In this document: positions 1 to 9,714 of the stretch, one piece after another
Layout of the letters: the number at the start of each line of letters is the position of its first letter
How positions within the stretch are numbered: position 1 is the stretch's first letter
Source of the DNA: Desulfurellaceae bacterium
GTDB lineage: Bacteria > Desulfobacterota > Binatia > Bin18
Reading direction: 5' to 3'
Length of the DNA: 34,210 nucleotides
Assembly (NCBI GenBank): GCA_021296095.1
Contig: JAGWBB010000024.1
Location: forward strand, 1 to 34,210
Notes under the pieces: model-generated
The model's database searches: none
What the model was told of the DNA's origin: nothing
Seen by the model: the letters and a program-made list of their open reading frames with translations, nothing else
Translations under genes and position numbers: made by a program

Positions 1-2861
1 ACGGGACGAACAACGAGTTCGGGTTTGACTATCTGCGCGACAACATGAAGTTCAGCAGCGAGGACTCCGCCCAGCGCGAACTCCATTTCGCAATTGTCGA
101 CGAGGTCGATAATATCCTGATCGATGAGGCGCGCACGCCGCTGATCATCTCCGGCCCGGCCGAGGAATCGACCGAAAAATACTACGCCCTGAATCGGGTC
201 ATCCCCCGGCTGCAAAAAGATCTCGACTACGCCATCGACGAAAAACAGCGCAACGCCACCCTGACCGAAGAGGGGGTGTCCAAGGTCGAGCGCATCCTGC
301 GGGTCAAAAATCTGTACGACCCGTCTGAAATCGGCACCCTGCACCACGTGAACCAGGCCCTGCGAGCCCACGCCCTGTTCAAGCGCGATGTCGATTATGT
401 GATCAAGGACGGCGAGGTCATCATTGTCGACGAATTCACCGGCCGCCTGATGCCCGGCCGGCGCTGGTCCGACGGACTCCACCAGGCGGTTGAGGCCAAG
501 GAAGGCGTGCGCATCCGTCAGGAAAACCAGACCCTGGCGACGATCACCATCCAGAACTATTTTCGCATGTATCACAAGCTGGGCGGCATGACCGGCACGG
601 CCGATACCGAGGCGGTGGAGTTCAAAAAGATCTACAGCCTCGATGTGGTCGTCATTCCGCCCAACAAGGGCATGTCGCGCCAGGACTTCCCGGATGTGGT
701 GTACAAAACCGAGCGCGAGAAATTTCAGGCCGTTGCCGATGAGATCGCCGAGTGTCACCAGCGCGGCCAACCGGTACTGGTCGGCACCGTGTCGGTCGAA
801 AAATCCGAGCGGCTCGGCAAGCTGCTCAAAAAGAAGAACATCAAACACAACGTCCTGAACGCGGTCAATCACGAGGCCGAGGCCAATATCATCGCCCAGG
901 CCGGCCGTTTTAGCGGGGTGACGATCGCCACCAATATGGCCGGCCGGGGCACCGACATTCTGCTCGGCGGCAACCCCGAGTTTCTGGCCCGGGTCGAGAT
1001 CGAAAAAAACTGGCTGAAAAAAGCCGCGCCGGCCCACACCAAGACCAAGAGCTATGAGGAGAGTCTGGAAGAGCTGCGCGAGGCCTACAACGCCGCCCTG
1101 ACCAAGGCGCGTCAGCGCTACGAGCCGGCCTGGAAACCCCACGAGGAGGCGCGCAACGCGGCCCTGTCGCGTCTGTCCGAGACCTACCGACCCTTCCTCC
1201 ACGCCTCCCTGCAACACGCCCGGGCGACCTATCAGGGTCTGACCGCCCAGCTTGATTTTGCGACCGACACGCCCGCTATGGATGCCCTCGAGCACTACAC
1301 CCAGGCGTGTGAGACGTATGAACACGCCCTGACCGAGTATGACAAGGTCGTTGGGCCGTGTCTGCCCGAAGAGCGACGTGAGGAGTATGAGACGGTGTGT
1401 GCCGATTACGCCGGGCTATTGGCCGAAGGCGTGTCAGATCAGACGGCCGACCGTCTCGAGCTGCTGCGCGGCCGCTACGAGCGTATGCTCGACGAGTACG
1501 GCCAGGCGATTGTGCGGGTGGCCGAGATCGCGCTGAGCGACAATGGCGAGGTCAGCCAGCAGTTTGAGCAGGCCCAGCGGGCGCATGAGGAAGCCCAGCA
1601 GGCGTATGATGCAGCCGATCAGCTGTACGAAGAAAAACGCCAGCCCTACGAGGCGGCAGTGGCCGAGGCCGAGCGGGTCTACGAAGAACAGCGCCGCGAG
1701 CGGGTCAAGGTCGTCGAGGAAGTCCGCGAGCAGCTCGAAAAGTCGCCCGAGGTGTACCAGCACGCTTTTGACGCGGCCCAGGCCAGCTACCAGGAGACGT
1801 GTGCCGAAGAGCGCGACAAGGTCGTGGAGGCCGGCGGACTGCACATCCTGGGGACCGAACGGCACGAGGCGCGGCGCATCGACAACCAGCTGCGCGGCCG
1901 GGCCGGCCGACAGGGCGACCCCGGCTCGTCGCGCTTCTATCTGTCGCTGGAAGACGATTTGCTGCGCATTTTCGGGGCCGACCGTATCCAGGGCATCATG
2001 GACCGGCTGGGCATGGAGGAGGGCGAGCCGATTGAACACAGCCTGGTCACCCGGGCCATTGAGAACGCCCAGGGACGGGTCGAGGCGCGCAACTTTGATA
2101 TTCGCAAACACCTGCTCGAGTATGACGATGTCATGAACAAGCAGCGCGAGGTGATCAACGACCAGCGCCGCACCTTTCTGACCAGCGAGGACCTGTCGGC
2201 CGAGGCCCTGGAGATGATTGAGGACACGGCCGAAACAACCCTGGGTTTCTACCTGTCCGACGATCTGCCGCCCGAAGAGTGGGACTGGAAGGCGCTGGAC
2301 GACGCCCTGTTTCGGCAGTTCAACTTCCGGCTGTCGCCGAGCGAGGAAGACAAGCGGAACGCCGACCCCGACGACTTGCGCCAGGACATCCACGACCGGG
2401 TTCTGGCCATCTACCGCGAGCGGGAGGAAAACTTCACCCCGTCGGTCCTGCGCTATTTGGAGAAGGTCATTCTGCTCCAGACCATGGACGCCCTGTGGAA
2501 AGACCATCTGTTGTCCATGGATCACCTCAAAGAGGCTGTTGGACTCAGGGGCTACGGGCAGAAAAACCCCCTCCAGGAATACCAGAAAGAAGGCTTTGCC
2601 CTGTTCGAGCAGCTCCACGACCGGATGCGAACCGAGGTGGTGGAAAAACTGTTTACCGTCCAGATCGCCCGTCAGGAAGACGTCCAGAAGATGGAAGCCC
2701 GTCAGGCCGAGCCGCGTCGTCCGCTTAGCATGAGCCACGGTCAGGACCCCCAGCCGTCAGCCCCGGCCAAACAGGTGCGCAGAAACGAGGCCAAGGTCGG
2801 GCGCAACGAGCCGTGTCCGTGCGGCAGTGGCCGCAAATACAAGAAGTGTCACGGGGCCTAG
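1..2861 (+). CDS. secA: Preprotein translocase ATPase SecA, 5' end cut by the window edge
   Basis: SecA is the ATPase motor that pushes unfolded preproteins through SecYEG. The reading frame is open from base 3 and begins [14 protein letters not shown], which matches about residue 172 of E. coli SecA, so the N-terminal part with Walker A lies outside the window. Visible landmarks are the DEVD Walker B region (96-110), GMTGTA (about 586), [10 protein letters not shown] (about 931-960), GTERHE and the [15 protein letters not shown] helicase motif (about 1850-1920), and the C-terminal zinc-binding CPCGSG...KKCH (about 2815-2858). Oddly, about 290 residues rich in Glu, Ala, Gln, Tyr and Arg (about 961-1832) sit where E. 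coli has about 45 residues containing the variable (VAR) subdomain. No frameshift is visible and the frame resumes exactly at the next motif. argJ starts nine bases downstream. Identification is very secure. Confidence 0.98.
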   Translation, partial: GTNNEFGFDYLRDNMKFSSEDSAQRELHFAIVDEVDNILIDEARTPLIISGPAEESTEKYYALNRVIPRLQKDLDYAIDEKQRNATLTEEGVSKVERILRVKNLYDPSEIGTLHHVNQALRAHALFKRDVDYVIKDGEVIIVDEFTGRLMPGRRWSDGLHQAVEAKEGVRIRQENQTLATITIQNYFRMYHKLGGMTGTADTEAVEFKKIYSLDVVVIPPNKGMSRQDFPDVVYKTEREKFQAVADEIAECHQRGQPVLVGTVSVEKSERLGKLLKKKNIKHNVLNAVNHEAEANIIAQAGRFSGVTIATNMAGRGTDILLGGNPEFLARVEIEKNWLKKAAPAHTKTKSYEESLEELREAYNAALTKARQRYEPAWKPHEEARNAALSRLSETYRPFLHASLQHARATYQGLTAQLDFATDTPAMDALEHYTQACETYEHALTEYDKVVGPCLPEERREEYETVCADYAGLLAEGVSDQTADRLELLRGRYERMLDEYGQAIVRVAEIALSDNGEVSQQFEQAQRAHEEAQQAYDAADQLYEEKRQPYEAAVAEAERVYEEQRRERVKVVEEVREQLEKSPEVYQHAFDAAQASYQETCAEERDKVVEAGGLHILGTERHEARRIDNQLRGRAGRQGDPGSSRFYLSLEDDLLRIFGADRIQGIMDRLGMEEGEPIEHSLVTRAIENAQGRVEARNFDIRKHLLEYDDVMNKQREVINDQRRTFLTSEDLSAEALEMIEDTAETTLGFYLSDDLPPEEWDWKALDDALFRQFNFRLSPSEEDKRNADPDDLRQDIHDRVLAIYREREENFTPSVLRYLEKVILLQTMDALWKDHLLSMDHLKEAVGLRGYGQKNPLQEYQKEGFALFEQLHDRMRTEVVEKLFTVQIARQEDVQKMEARQAEPRRPLSMSHGQDPQPSAPAKQVRRNEAKVGRNEPCPCGSGRKYKKCHGA

Positions 2862-2870
2862 GAGGGCGGC

Positions 2871-4079
2871 ATGCGGGTCAAGGTCGAAAAAAAACCGGTG
2901 GTAGTGCCCGGCTTTCGTTTCAGCGGCGTCTCGTGCGGCATCAAGCCGAGCCGGAAAAAGGATCTGTCCCTGATCGTGTCGGACCGTCCGACCACGGCTG
3001 TCGCCGCCTTTACCACCAATCAGGTCAAGGGCGCGCCGGTGCTGGTCGGCCTGGAGCGGATGAAGCGTGGCCAGCTCCAGGCCGTGGTGGTCAACAGCGG
3101 GATTGCCAATGTCTCGACCGGTCAGGCGGGTCTGCGTCTGGCCCACAACATGTGTCGTCTGGTCGGCCGCCAGCTGGGCATTGACGACGGGCTGGTCCTG
3201 CCGTCGTCGACCGGCAAAATCGGCGTCCTGCCGCCGTGGGAAAAAATGCGGCCCGGGATTATCGAGGCGTGCGGCACGCTCTCGCCCCGGGGCTTTTGGA
3301 ACGCGCTGTCGGGCATGATGACGACCGATGCCTTTCCCAAGGCTGCGGTCCGTCAGCTGACGCTTGGCGGCCAGACCGTGACCCTGGCCGGTCTGGCCAA
3401 GGGCGCGGGCATGATCAACCCCAATATGGCGACCATGCTGTGCTATGTCGTGACCGATGCTGCGGTCGAGGCCGACGCCCTGCGCCGGACCCTGGACATG
3501 ACCCTGGGCGATTCGTTTAACGCCATCAGCGTGGACGGGGATACCAGCACCAGCGATACACTGGTGCTGATGGCCAACGGCCTGGCCCACAACCGGCCGG
3601 TCACACAAGCCGGCCGCGACTTCCGGGCCTTCAAGACCGCCGTCGGTGAGATGCTGTGCGAGCTGGCCCGGATGTGCGTCAAGGACGGCGAGAGGGCGAC
3701 CCGGGTGGTTGATATTGTTGTCCGGGGCACCCGAACGGACGAGGACGCTCGGAAGATCGCCCGGACCGTGGCCTACTCCCCGCTGGTCAAGACCGCCTTT
3801 TTTGGCGGCGACCCGAACTGGGGGCGGATTGCGTGTGCGGTGGGCTATGCCGGGGTGCGGCTGGATCAGCACAAGCTGAATATCCGGGTCGGGGATGTGT
3901 TGATTGGCCGCAACGGTATGAGTACCGGTTCGGACAACGAAAAGCGGGCGGCGGCGGTCATGCAACAGCCCGAGTTCTCTATCGCCATCGACCTGCGCGG
4001 GGGCAAGGGCAGGGCCCATGTGGTGACGTCCGATCTGTCCACCGGCTATGTCCATTTCAACTCGGCCTACTCAACCTGA
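2871..4079 (+). CDS. argJ: Bifunctional ornithine acetyltransferase / N-acetylglutamate synthase ArgJ
   Basis: ArgJ moves the acetyl group from N-acetylornithine to glutamate in the cyclic arginine pathway, and in many bacteria also makes N-acetylglutamate from acetyl-CoA. The 402-residue length is normal for the family. The self-cleavage motif KGAGMINPNMATML is at residues 177-190, and Thr188 is the expected nucleophile created by cleavage into alpha and beta chains. The C-terminus (GYVHFNSAYST) is of family type. The start is set by GGAGG just after the secA stop, with a nine-base gap, so the two are probably cotranscribed. Whether the enzyme is mono- or bifunctional cannot be told from sequence alone. 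Confidence 0.96.
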   Translation: MRVKVEKKPVVVPGFRFSGVSCGIKPSRKKDLSLIVSDRPTTAVAAFTTNQVKGAPVLVGLERMKRGQLQAVVVNSGIANVSTGQAGLRLAHNMCRLVGRQLGIDDGLVLPSSTGKIGVLPPWEKMRPGIIEACGTLSPRGFWNALSGMMTTDAFPKAAVRQLTLGGQTVTLAGLAKGAGMINPNMATMLCYVVTDAAVEADALRRTLDMTLGDSFNAISVDGDTSTSDTLVLMANGLAHNRPVTQAGRDFRAFKTAVGEMLCELARMCVKDGERATRVVDIVVRGTRTDEDARKIARTVAYSPLVKTAFFGGDPNWGRIACAVGYAGVRLDQHKLNIRVGDVLIGRNGMSTGSDNEKRAAAVMQQPEFSIAIDLRGGKGRAHVVTSDLSTGYVHFNSAYST

Positions 4080-4089
4080 GGAGACGCGC

Positions 4090-5214
4090 ATGAACGCTCA
4101 GCCCAAAATCATCGACGCCGACGGCCACATCGTCGAGCCGCCGGCCCTGTGGCAGGAGTATGTCGAACTCGCCTTTCGTGACCGCATTCCGCAGGTCGTC
4201 AAAGACGACGCGGGGATCGAGCGGCTGAAGGTCGAGGGCCGCATCCTGCCCCGCAGCCCGATGATGATTGCCGCCATGTGCATCCCCGGCGGCCTGAGTC
4301 AGCCCGAGCGCGCCCGCCAGCTGTCCTGGGAGGATTTGCGGCCGGGCAGCTTTGAACCCGACGCCCGGATCAAGGACATGGACGAGGACGGCATTGATGT
4401 CTCCATCCTCTACCCCTCGCTGGGTCTGGCCTACGGCGCCCTGCGCGACCCGGAGCTGGCCGCGGCAGCCTGCCGCGCCTACAACAACTGGATGGCCGAC
4501 TTCTGCCGCCCGTATCCCGACCGGCTGTACAACATCGCGCCGGTCCCGCTGGTCGATGTTGAGGCGGCCATCCGCGAGATGCGCCGGGTGGTCAAAGAGC
4601 AGGGGGTCAAGGCGATTACGATTCGGCCCAACCCGCATAACGACCGGCGCCTCAATGACCCGGCCTATGATCGGCTGTGGGCCGAAGCCCAGGACCTGGA
4701 CTGTACGGTGGCGATTCACAGCGCGGTGATCGGTGAGCTGCCCACGGCCGGGTTTGACCGCTATCCCGACTTCTTCCAGCGCATGATCATCGCCCACCCG
4801 TTTGAGCAGCAGATGGCGTGCATGGATCTGTGCTGCGGCGGGGTGCTGGATACCTACCCCAGGCTGCGCATCGCCATCCTTGAGTCGGGCGGCGGCTGGC
4901 TGCCGTACTGGCTGGCCCGGCTGGACGAGTTCGCCGAAAAAATCGGCCACATGCTGCCGCCCCTGCGTCTCAAACCCAGCGAGTATTTCTACCGCCAGTG
5001 TTTCCTGTCGTGTGAACCGGATGACGTGGCGCTCAAAACCGCCACCGCCCTGGGCACCGACCAGGTCTTGATGTGGGCCTCGGACTACCCGCACTTCGAC
5101 TGCGTGTTTCCGGGCGTGGTGGATGAACTCAAGGAGCACTGCGCCACGCTCCCGGACAGCGCTCAGGCCAACATCATGAGCGACAACGCGGCCCGCTGCT
5201 ACGGTCTGCACTGA
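4090..5214 (+). CDS. Amidohydrolase-family TIM-barrel protein (amidohydrolase 2 type)
   Basis: A 374-residue protein related to the ACMSD/amidohydrolase-2 group of metal-dependent hydrolases and decarboxylases. It opens with IDADGHIVEP (residues 8-17), the variant of the metal-binding HxH strand common in this subgroup. It also carries ESGGGWLPYWLARLDE in the C-terminal half and WASDYPHFDCVFP near the end, where the metal-binding Asp is expected. I chose ATG 4090 because GAGGAG lies just upstream; an upstream in-frame ATG at 4048 would overlap argJ. It sits between argJ and a 2-keto-4-pentenoate hydratase-type gene with gaps of 10 and 18 bases, which suggests one operon and a role in aromatic or ring-fission catabolism. 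The substrate is unknown. Confidence 0.85.
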   Translation: MNAQPKIIDADGHIVEPPALWQEYVELAFRDRIPQVVKDDAGIERLKVEGRILPRSPMMIAAMCIPGGLSQPERARQLSWEDLRPGSFEPDARIKDMDEDGIDVSILYPSLGLAYGALRDPELAAAACRAYNNWMADFCRPYPDRLYNIAPVPLVDVEAAIREMRRVVKEQGVKAITIRPNPHNDRRLNDPAYDRLWAEAQDLDCTVAIHSAVIGELPTAGFDRYPDFFQRMIIAHPFEQQMACMDLCCGGVLDTYPRLRIAILESGGGWLPYWLARLDEFAEKIGHMLPPLRLKPSEYFYRQCFLSCEPDDVALKTATALGTDQVLMWASDYPHFDCVFPGVVDELKEHCATLPDSAQANIMSDNAARCYGLH

Positions 5215-5232
5215 CAGACGAGGAGTTCCGGT

Positions 5233-5991
5233 ATGCAAGACCAGACCGCCCTGATCGACGCCTTATACACCGGACGCCGGGATGGCGTCGCCGCCTCTGG
5301 ACTCGATCCTGTCCAGTGCAGTTTAGAAGAAGCGCTCGGCATACAGCTGGGGGTGCTGGAGCGCTTTACGGCCGGCGGCGAGCAGCTCGGGGGCTGGAAA
5401 GTCGGCCTGACGTCGGGCAGGGCGCGCGACCGGATGGGCGCCGGCTTCCGGCCGTTCGGCTATATTCTGCGCAGCCGCATTGTTGAGGCCGGCTCGGCCC
5501 TGCCGCTGGCCACTATCCTCAACTGCCAGCTGGAACCGGAGTTGTGTCTGATTGTCGGTTCGGCGCTGTCCGGGGAGAACGTGAGCGCGGCCGAGGCCAA
5601 GGCTGCGGTCCGGGCCGTGGCTCCGGCGTTTGAGATCAACGAAATCCGGCTCGGGGCCGACACCGGCCAGGCAGCGCTGCTGGCCGACGGTCTGGCCCAG
5701 TGGGGCATTGTCCTCGGTCCCCCGGTCGCAGTCCGCGACGACCTGGTTCATACCACGGTTGAATTTTCCCGGGACGGCCGGCTGGTTGAGACCAAGACTC
5801 CCGGCCGGAGCATGGATGACCCCTACCTGTCGCTGGCCCGCCTGTGCCGGCTGCTGCACGCCTATGGCCGTGGCTTAGAGCCCGGACAGCCGGTGATTAC
5901 CGGCTCCTTTTGTCACCATGCCATCACCCAGCCGGGCAGCTACCGGGCGTCTTTTTCCGATATTGGCGACGTGTCAGTACGCTTTGTGTAG
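5233..5991 (+). CDS. 2-keto-4-pentenoate hydratase / 4-oxalocrotonate decarboxylase family protein
   Basis: A 252-residue protein of the MhpD/DmpE-like group. These enzymes hydrate 2-hydroxypenta-2,4-dienoate or decarboxylate 4-oxalocrotonate in meta-cleavage pathways, using a divalent metal. Evidence is the N-terminal GGWKVGLTSGRARDRMG, the central LEPELCLIVG with the ExE metal ligands, FEINEIRL, and GSFCHHAITQPGSY near the C-terminus. GGAG precedes ATG 5233 at good spacing. It is the last gene of the rightward run that starts with secA and is followed at once by a strong hairpin. No ring-cleavage dioxygenase is adjacent, although a VOC protein lies at 7828-8715, so the exact reaction is open. 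Confidence 0.85.
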   Translation: MQDQTALIDALYTGRRDGVAASGLDPVQCSLEEALGIQLGVLERFTAGGEQLGGWKVGLTSGRARDRMGAGFRPFGYILRSRIVEAGSALPLATILNCQLEPELCLIVGSALSGENVSAAEAKAAVRAVAPAFEINEIRLGADTGQAALLADGLAQWGIVLGPPVAVRDDLVHTTVEFSRDGRLVETKTPGRSMDDPYLSLARLCRLLHAYGRGLEPGQPVITGSFCHHAITQPGSYRASFSDIGDVSVRFV

Positions 5992-5995
5992 AACA

Positions 5996-6018
5996 GGGGA
6001 GGGCGGTCAGCCCTCCCC
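5996..6018. terminator. Bidirectional hairpin between convergent genes
   Basis: A perfect 9-bp inverted repeat (GGGGAGGGC, loop GGTCA, GCCCTCCCC) starts four bases after the hydratase stop and lies 26 bases before the stop of the leftward D-aminoacylase gene. The position between converging genes suggests a shared terminator. The T-tract is weak on the plus side and short (TGTTCT) on the minus side. Confidence 0.7.
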
Positions 6019-6043
6019 GTGGCCAAAGAATCCGGACTGAGGC

Positions 6044-7774
6044 TCAGGCGGCCCGACCGTGGCGCAGCAGCTTGCCCGGCGTGTCGCCGCTGCACTTGCC
6101 GTCGGCAAAGGTCTCGACCCCGTTGACGAGAATCGACCGGTAGCCGCGCGAACGCTGGACCCGCCGCCACTCTCCGCCGGGCAGATCGTAGGCGATCTCG
6201 CCGATCCAGTCCGGCTCAATGCCCAGACCGTCCAGCTCGTAGACCACCACGTCGGCGGCCGCACCCTCGCGCAACACTCCGCGGTCACGAAACCCGGCCG
6301 CATGGGCCGGCAGGGCCGACAGACGGTAGTGAGCCTCTTCGAGGCTGATCTTCTGCTCGTCCCTGACCAGCCAGCTCAGAAAGTCGGTCGTGAACGCCCC
6401 GCCGGTGAAGAACTTGGTGTGTGCCCCGCCGTCCGACACGCCCGGAAAAGTATACGCCGAGTCGGTAATGATCTCGGCGTTGAACTCGGCGTTGAACTCC
6501 GGTTCGGGCTGCAGAAACTCGGCCTTGAGATCGGTGGCCAGGGACAGGTCGAGCATCACATCGACCGGGTGTTTGTGCTCGGTCTCGGCGATCTCGCCTA
6601 CAGACCGGCCGACGTAGTGTTCCAGCTCCGGTGTGTTGGCCACCGACTGGACCAGCAGGCGGGGCAGGCGGCCGCCGATGCCGGCCGCGTTGCGGTCCAG
6701 GGCTCGCATCGCCTTGTCGCTTTTTGCCGCCTGGCGCAGCTGGGGATCGCGCATCTTGGCCGCCCGCTCGTCCTTGCTGCCGGTCAGCATGTCGCGCCAA
6801 GCTGCAGACACGTCATACAGATTCCAGTGTTCGAGGCTGAAGGCAAAGCCGCTGCGCACGGTCGCGCCCTGGCCAAAGATAGGCAGGCCCTTGGCCCGCA
6901 TGCGCTCCAGCCAGGCCAGGCTCTTGCGGTGCGGGTCCGGGTTGCGTTTGCTGGCCGCAATCGCGTTATGCAGAATCGGCCGCTGGGCCGCTGAGGCCAG
7001 TTTTTCCAAAAACGCCAGGTCGTCCTTGATATGACCGGTCGCCTGGGTGATCTGGATAAAACCGGCATCGCGCTCGCGCAGCACCCGGGCCAGATTCAGA
7101 ATGTCCTCGTCGACCATGGTGTCGGTGACCATGGGCGTACCGTCGTAGTCGGCCTGACCCGAGTGCCAGCCCAGGCGCTGAATTGAAAAACCGCACAAAC
7201 CCGCGTCCATGCCCTCGGCCAATAGCTGGCGCATCCGGCTGCGTTCGGCCTCGGTCGCCGGCCGGGTTTTGGCCGCCTCCAGGCCCATGACGTAGGTCAT
7301 CAGCGAGGCGGTCGGCATGTACTGGATGCAGTTCACACCCTTGGGAGCACGGTCGAGCGAGTCCAGATACTCAGGAATCGTCTCCCAGTCCCAATCCATG
7401 CCGGCTTCCATCGACACATACGGAATGGCCTCGGTGCGGGTCATGGTCAGCATCGAGCGCTCGCGAAAGTCGGGCTGACACGGGGCAAAGCCGAAACCGC
7501 AGTTGCCCAACACCAGCGAGGTGACGCCGTGCCAGCCCGAAATGGTACAGTAGGGATCCCAGCGGATCTGGGCGTCATAGTGGGTGTGGAGGTCGATAAA
7601 GCCCGGCGCCACGATCAGCCCGTCGGCGTCAATGACCTGTTTGGCAAAGCCGGGCGCGCGTCCGCCAATCTGGGCGATTTTGCCGTCCCGAATCCATACG
7701 TCGGCCCGGAAGCGCGGGACGCGTGTGCCATCAACAACTGTGCCGCCTTTGATCTGGATATCAAAATCTGCCAT
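6044..7774 (-). CDS. N-acyl-D-amino-acid deacylase (D-aminoacylase) family amidohydrolase
   Basis: A 576-residue amidohydrolase-3 family protein. Known members hydrolyse N-acyl-D-amino acids or related amides with zinc. The start shows the usual beta-sandwich (DIQIKGGTVVDGT). HTHYD with metal ligands His63 and His65 follows, then NCGFGFAP with Cys92, the cysteine that is a zinc ligand in D-aminoacylases, and SDGGAH near residue 450 carrying the expected catalytic Asp. Length is slightly above the usual 480-550. Start ATG 7772-7774 has AGGAGG upstream at good spacing. Many proteins of this type in uncultured lineages have unknown substrates, so the family is sure and the substrate is not. Confidence 0.88.
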   Translation of the reverse strand: MADFDIQIKGGTVVDGTRVPRFRADVWIRDGKIAQIGGRAPGFAKQVIDADGLIVAPGFIDLHTHYDAQIRWDPYCTISGWHGVTSLVLGNCGFGFAPCQPDFRERSMLTMTRTEAIPYVSMEAGMDWDWETIPEYLDSLDRAPKGVNCIQYMPTASLMTYVMGLEAAKTRPATEAERSRMRQLLAEGMDAGLCGFSIQRLGWHSGQADYDGTPMVTDTMVDEDILNLARVLRERDAGFIQITQATGHIKDDLAFLEKLASAAQRPILHNAIAASKRNPDPHRKSLAWLERMRAKGLPIFGQGATVRSGFAFSLEHWNLYDVSAAWRDMLTGSKDERAAKMRDPQLRQAAKSDKAMRALDRNAAGIGGRLPRLLVQSVANTPELEHYVGRSVGEIAETEHKHPVDVMLDLSLATDLKAEFLQPEPEFNAEFNAEIITDSAYTFPGVSDGGAHTKFFTGGAFTTDFLSWLVRDEQKISLEEAHYRLSALPAHAAGFRDRGVLREGAAADVVVYELDGLGIEPDWIGEIAYDLPGGEWRRVQRSRGYRSILVNGVETFADGKCSGDTPGKLLRHGRAA

Positions 7775-7827
7775 GGGGGTGTCCTCCTGCGGATGATGCG
7801 TCTCCTGAAAAGTATGCTGGAGCGGGC

Positions 7828-8715
7828 TCAGGCGCGCGGGTCGTTCGGCAACTGGCGCTGGGTAAAGCCGACCAGCATGCCAAACGCCTGATCGGTCCCC
7901 AGCACGATGGTGTCCGGGCCGTCGGCCGCCGGCCGGTGCTGGCGAGCAGTCAGAAAGTCCCGAGCTTGGCCCAGGTCGCGGGTCTTGAAGATCAACGAAT
8001 AAATCCCCTCGCCGTGGGTGTCCAACTCCTGGCCTTCCGGGCTGTCTGGCGACAGGGGTTCGGACAGCTCGACGACGGTATCTTCGCCAACCGCCACAAA
8101 CGCGCTGTGCTTGCGCCCGGCGACCGTCTCCTCGTGCAGCAGGCTGGCGCCCAGCACCTCGCAGTACAGCTGTTTGGTCTTGGCCAGACTGCCGACCACC
8201 ACGCCGATGTGGGACGCGCCCTCAATGCCGAGCGGGTGCTCGCGCCACGGCTGACTCGACCAGGCGGGCTTGAGGCGCGGGTCGGGAATATAGTCGCCCG
8301 ACAGGGCAAACTCCAGCTGGCCCGAGGTCTCTTTGGGGTGGGTCCAGATCGCGGCCGTCTTATCGGACGGCTTGACCATTTTACCGACGAGGTTGAACAG
8401 CCGAAATCCTGCCGCGTCGAGCCGTTCGGAGATGGCCTGCACGTCGTCTACATACCAGGCGATGGAGTGGAAGTGCTGGCCAAAGCGATCATGGAATTTT
8501 TTAACCGACGGGTTTTTGAGCGGCTCGACCTGGGCCGGCATCATGGGTTCCATGATGACATCCCCGATGGCGATGAGCGAGGCGTTGCGCCCAGCCAACT
8601 CCTCATAGCCGTTGTAGAACCGCTCGACCGCAAACACCTCGTCGTACCAGCGGTCAACCGCTTCGAGGTCGTCCACCACATGGGTGAGATGGAACAGCTT
8701 GCCTATGCTAAACAT
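7828..8715 (-). CDS. Two-domain VOC (glyoxalase/extradiol dioxygenase fold) protein
   Basis: A 295-residue protein with two vicinal-oxygen-chelate modules. The first starts at LFHLTHVVDDLEAVDRWYDEVF (near residue 6) and includes FHSIAWYVDD. The second starts at ASHIGVVVGSLAKTKQLYCE (about residue 165). VOC proteins include extradiol dioxygenases, glyoxalases and epimerases that bind a metal through His/Glu ligands. I placed the start at ATG 8713-8715, which has a purine-rich AAGGGGG upstream; a longer frame extends 38 codons further but begins in unlike sequence. It follows the D-aminoacylase gene on the same strand but is transcribed before it, with a 53-base gap, so the two may form an operon. 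The reaction is not assignable. Confidence 0.8.
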   Translation of the reverse strand: MFSIGKLFHLTHVVDDLEAVDRWYDEVFAVERFYNGYEELAGRNASLIAIGDVIMEPMMPAQVEPLKNPSVKKFHDRFGQHFHSIAWYVDDVQAISERLDAAGFRLFNLVGKMVKPSDKTAAIWTHPKETSGQLEFALSGDYIPDPRLKPAWSSQPWREHPLGIEGASHIGVVVGSLAKTKQLYCEVLGASLLHEETVAGRKHSAFVAVGEDTVVELSEPLSPDSPEGQELDTHGEGIYSLIFKTRDLGQARDFLTARQHRPAADGPDTIVLGTDQAFGMLVGFTQRQLPNDPRA

Positions 8716-8867
8716 GGTCGCCCCCTTATGCGTGTGTGGCCCGATCATAGCCCGCCCGCCCCGGCGTGGTAAAGAGCAGACCCGGAGGCTTCGGATAGAC
8801 GACGGCCGAGCGGCTGTGCTACACCGCAATCCATTAATCCATTCCGCGCTGTGTTGAGGAGAAGCTG

Positions 8868-9680
8868 ATGTATTGCTTGCTGCGCCTGTGGGTGTATGGG
8901 CTCGTTATCCTGGTCTCGGCTTCGGCGCAGGCCCAAGGCGTACTGGAGATTCCTGGCAACGGAGGCAAACTCTCGGGGCTTGGACTCATCTCGGGCTGGA
9001 AGTGCAACGCCGGGACCCTGACGGTCAGCCTTGATGGTGGGGAGCCCATTCCCCTGACAGCGGGGCAGCGGCGTGACGATACCCGGTCAGTATGCGGCAC
9101 AACGCATACCGGCTTTCATGCCCCTATCAACTGGGCGCTGCTCGGCGATGGCCAACACACGGCCGTGGTCTACGATGACGGTGTGGAGTTTGCCCGCAGC
9201 ACGTTTGAGGTAGCGACCACGGGAGAGGAGTTTGTGACGGGGGCGAGCGCCTGGGTCCGGGCACCGGATTTTCCCGCGCCCGGGGAGACCACGCGGTTTG
9301 AGTGGAACGAGAGTACGCAACACCTGGAGATGGTACGGACGCCTGAGGGTGAGGAACTGGTCGAGAGCGTACAACACCTGGTCATTGTCTGGCTCAAAGA
9401 ACCTGCCAGTGCCGAGGCTCGCCAGAAGGTGATAGCGACTTCATACGGTTTTGCCGAGATTCCCGGCGTGCTGCGCGTCAGTGCCGGGCCGAGCTTAGCG
9501 AGCGCGCGGGATGTTGTTGACAGTTCGTATGACGTTGGGGTGGTGATTACCGTGAGGGACCAAGCTGCGCTGAACGCGTATCTGGAGCATCCCAAACACA
9601 AACAAGCGGTTCAAGAGGTGTTAGGGCCTTTGGCACAAAAGATCATAGTGTACGATTTTGTTGTATCAGCTCCGAAGTAA
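8868..9680 (+). CDS. Secreted protein with C-terminal Dabb (stress-responsive A/B barrel) domain
   Basis: A 270-residue protein. Residues 1-24 form a signal peptide (hydrophobic VYGLVILVSASAQAQG). The N-terminal domain has SGWKCNAGTLTVSLDGGEP and a second Cys in RSVCGTTHTGF, which suggests a disulfide-linked beta module. Residues of about 165-268 look like a Dabb domain: VQHLVIVWLK, then EIPGVLRVSAGPS, then YDVGVVITVRDQAALNAYLEHPKHKQ, ending IIVYDFVV. Dabb domains are usually cytoplasmic dimeric alpha+beta barrels, so an exported one joined to a Cys module is uncommon. GAGGAG precedes ATG 8868. It is divergent from the VOC gene. Function is unknown; the Dabb call rests on sequence pattern only. 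Confidence 0.72.
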   Translation: MYCLLRLWVYGLVILVSASAQAQGVLEIPGNGGKLSGLGLISGWKCNAGTLTVSLDGGEPIPLTAGQRRDDTRSVCGTTHTGFHAPINWALLGDGQHTAVVYDDGVEFARSTFEVATTGEEFVTGASAWVRAPDFPAPGETTRFEWNESTQHLEMVRTPEGEELVESVQHLVIVWLKEPASAEARQKVIATSYGFAEIPGVLRVSAGPSLASARDVVDSSYDVGVVITVRDQAALNAYLEHPKHKQAVQEVLGPLAQKIIVYDFVVSAPK

Positions 9681-9687
9681 GGCGGAT

Positions 9688-9714
9688 GTCTCTGGCCGCC
9701 GCGGCCTCTGAGAC
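9688..9714 (+). terminator. Probable intrinsic terminator after the secreted Dabb gene
   Basis: An interrupted inverted repeat GTCTC-GGCCG...CGGCC-GAGAC starts eight bases after the stop codon at 9680 and is followed by CGCTCTTTGC, a short T-rich run. The stretch from here to 9940 holds no convincing gene. Confidence 0.45.

Noticed and set aside
1434-2738. Long open frame (434 codons) opposite secA
   Set aside because: It mirrors the codon bias of secA in GC-rich DNA and has no domain pattern. secA is certain on the other strand.
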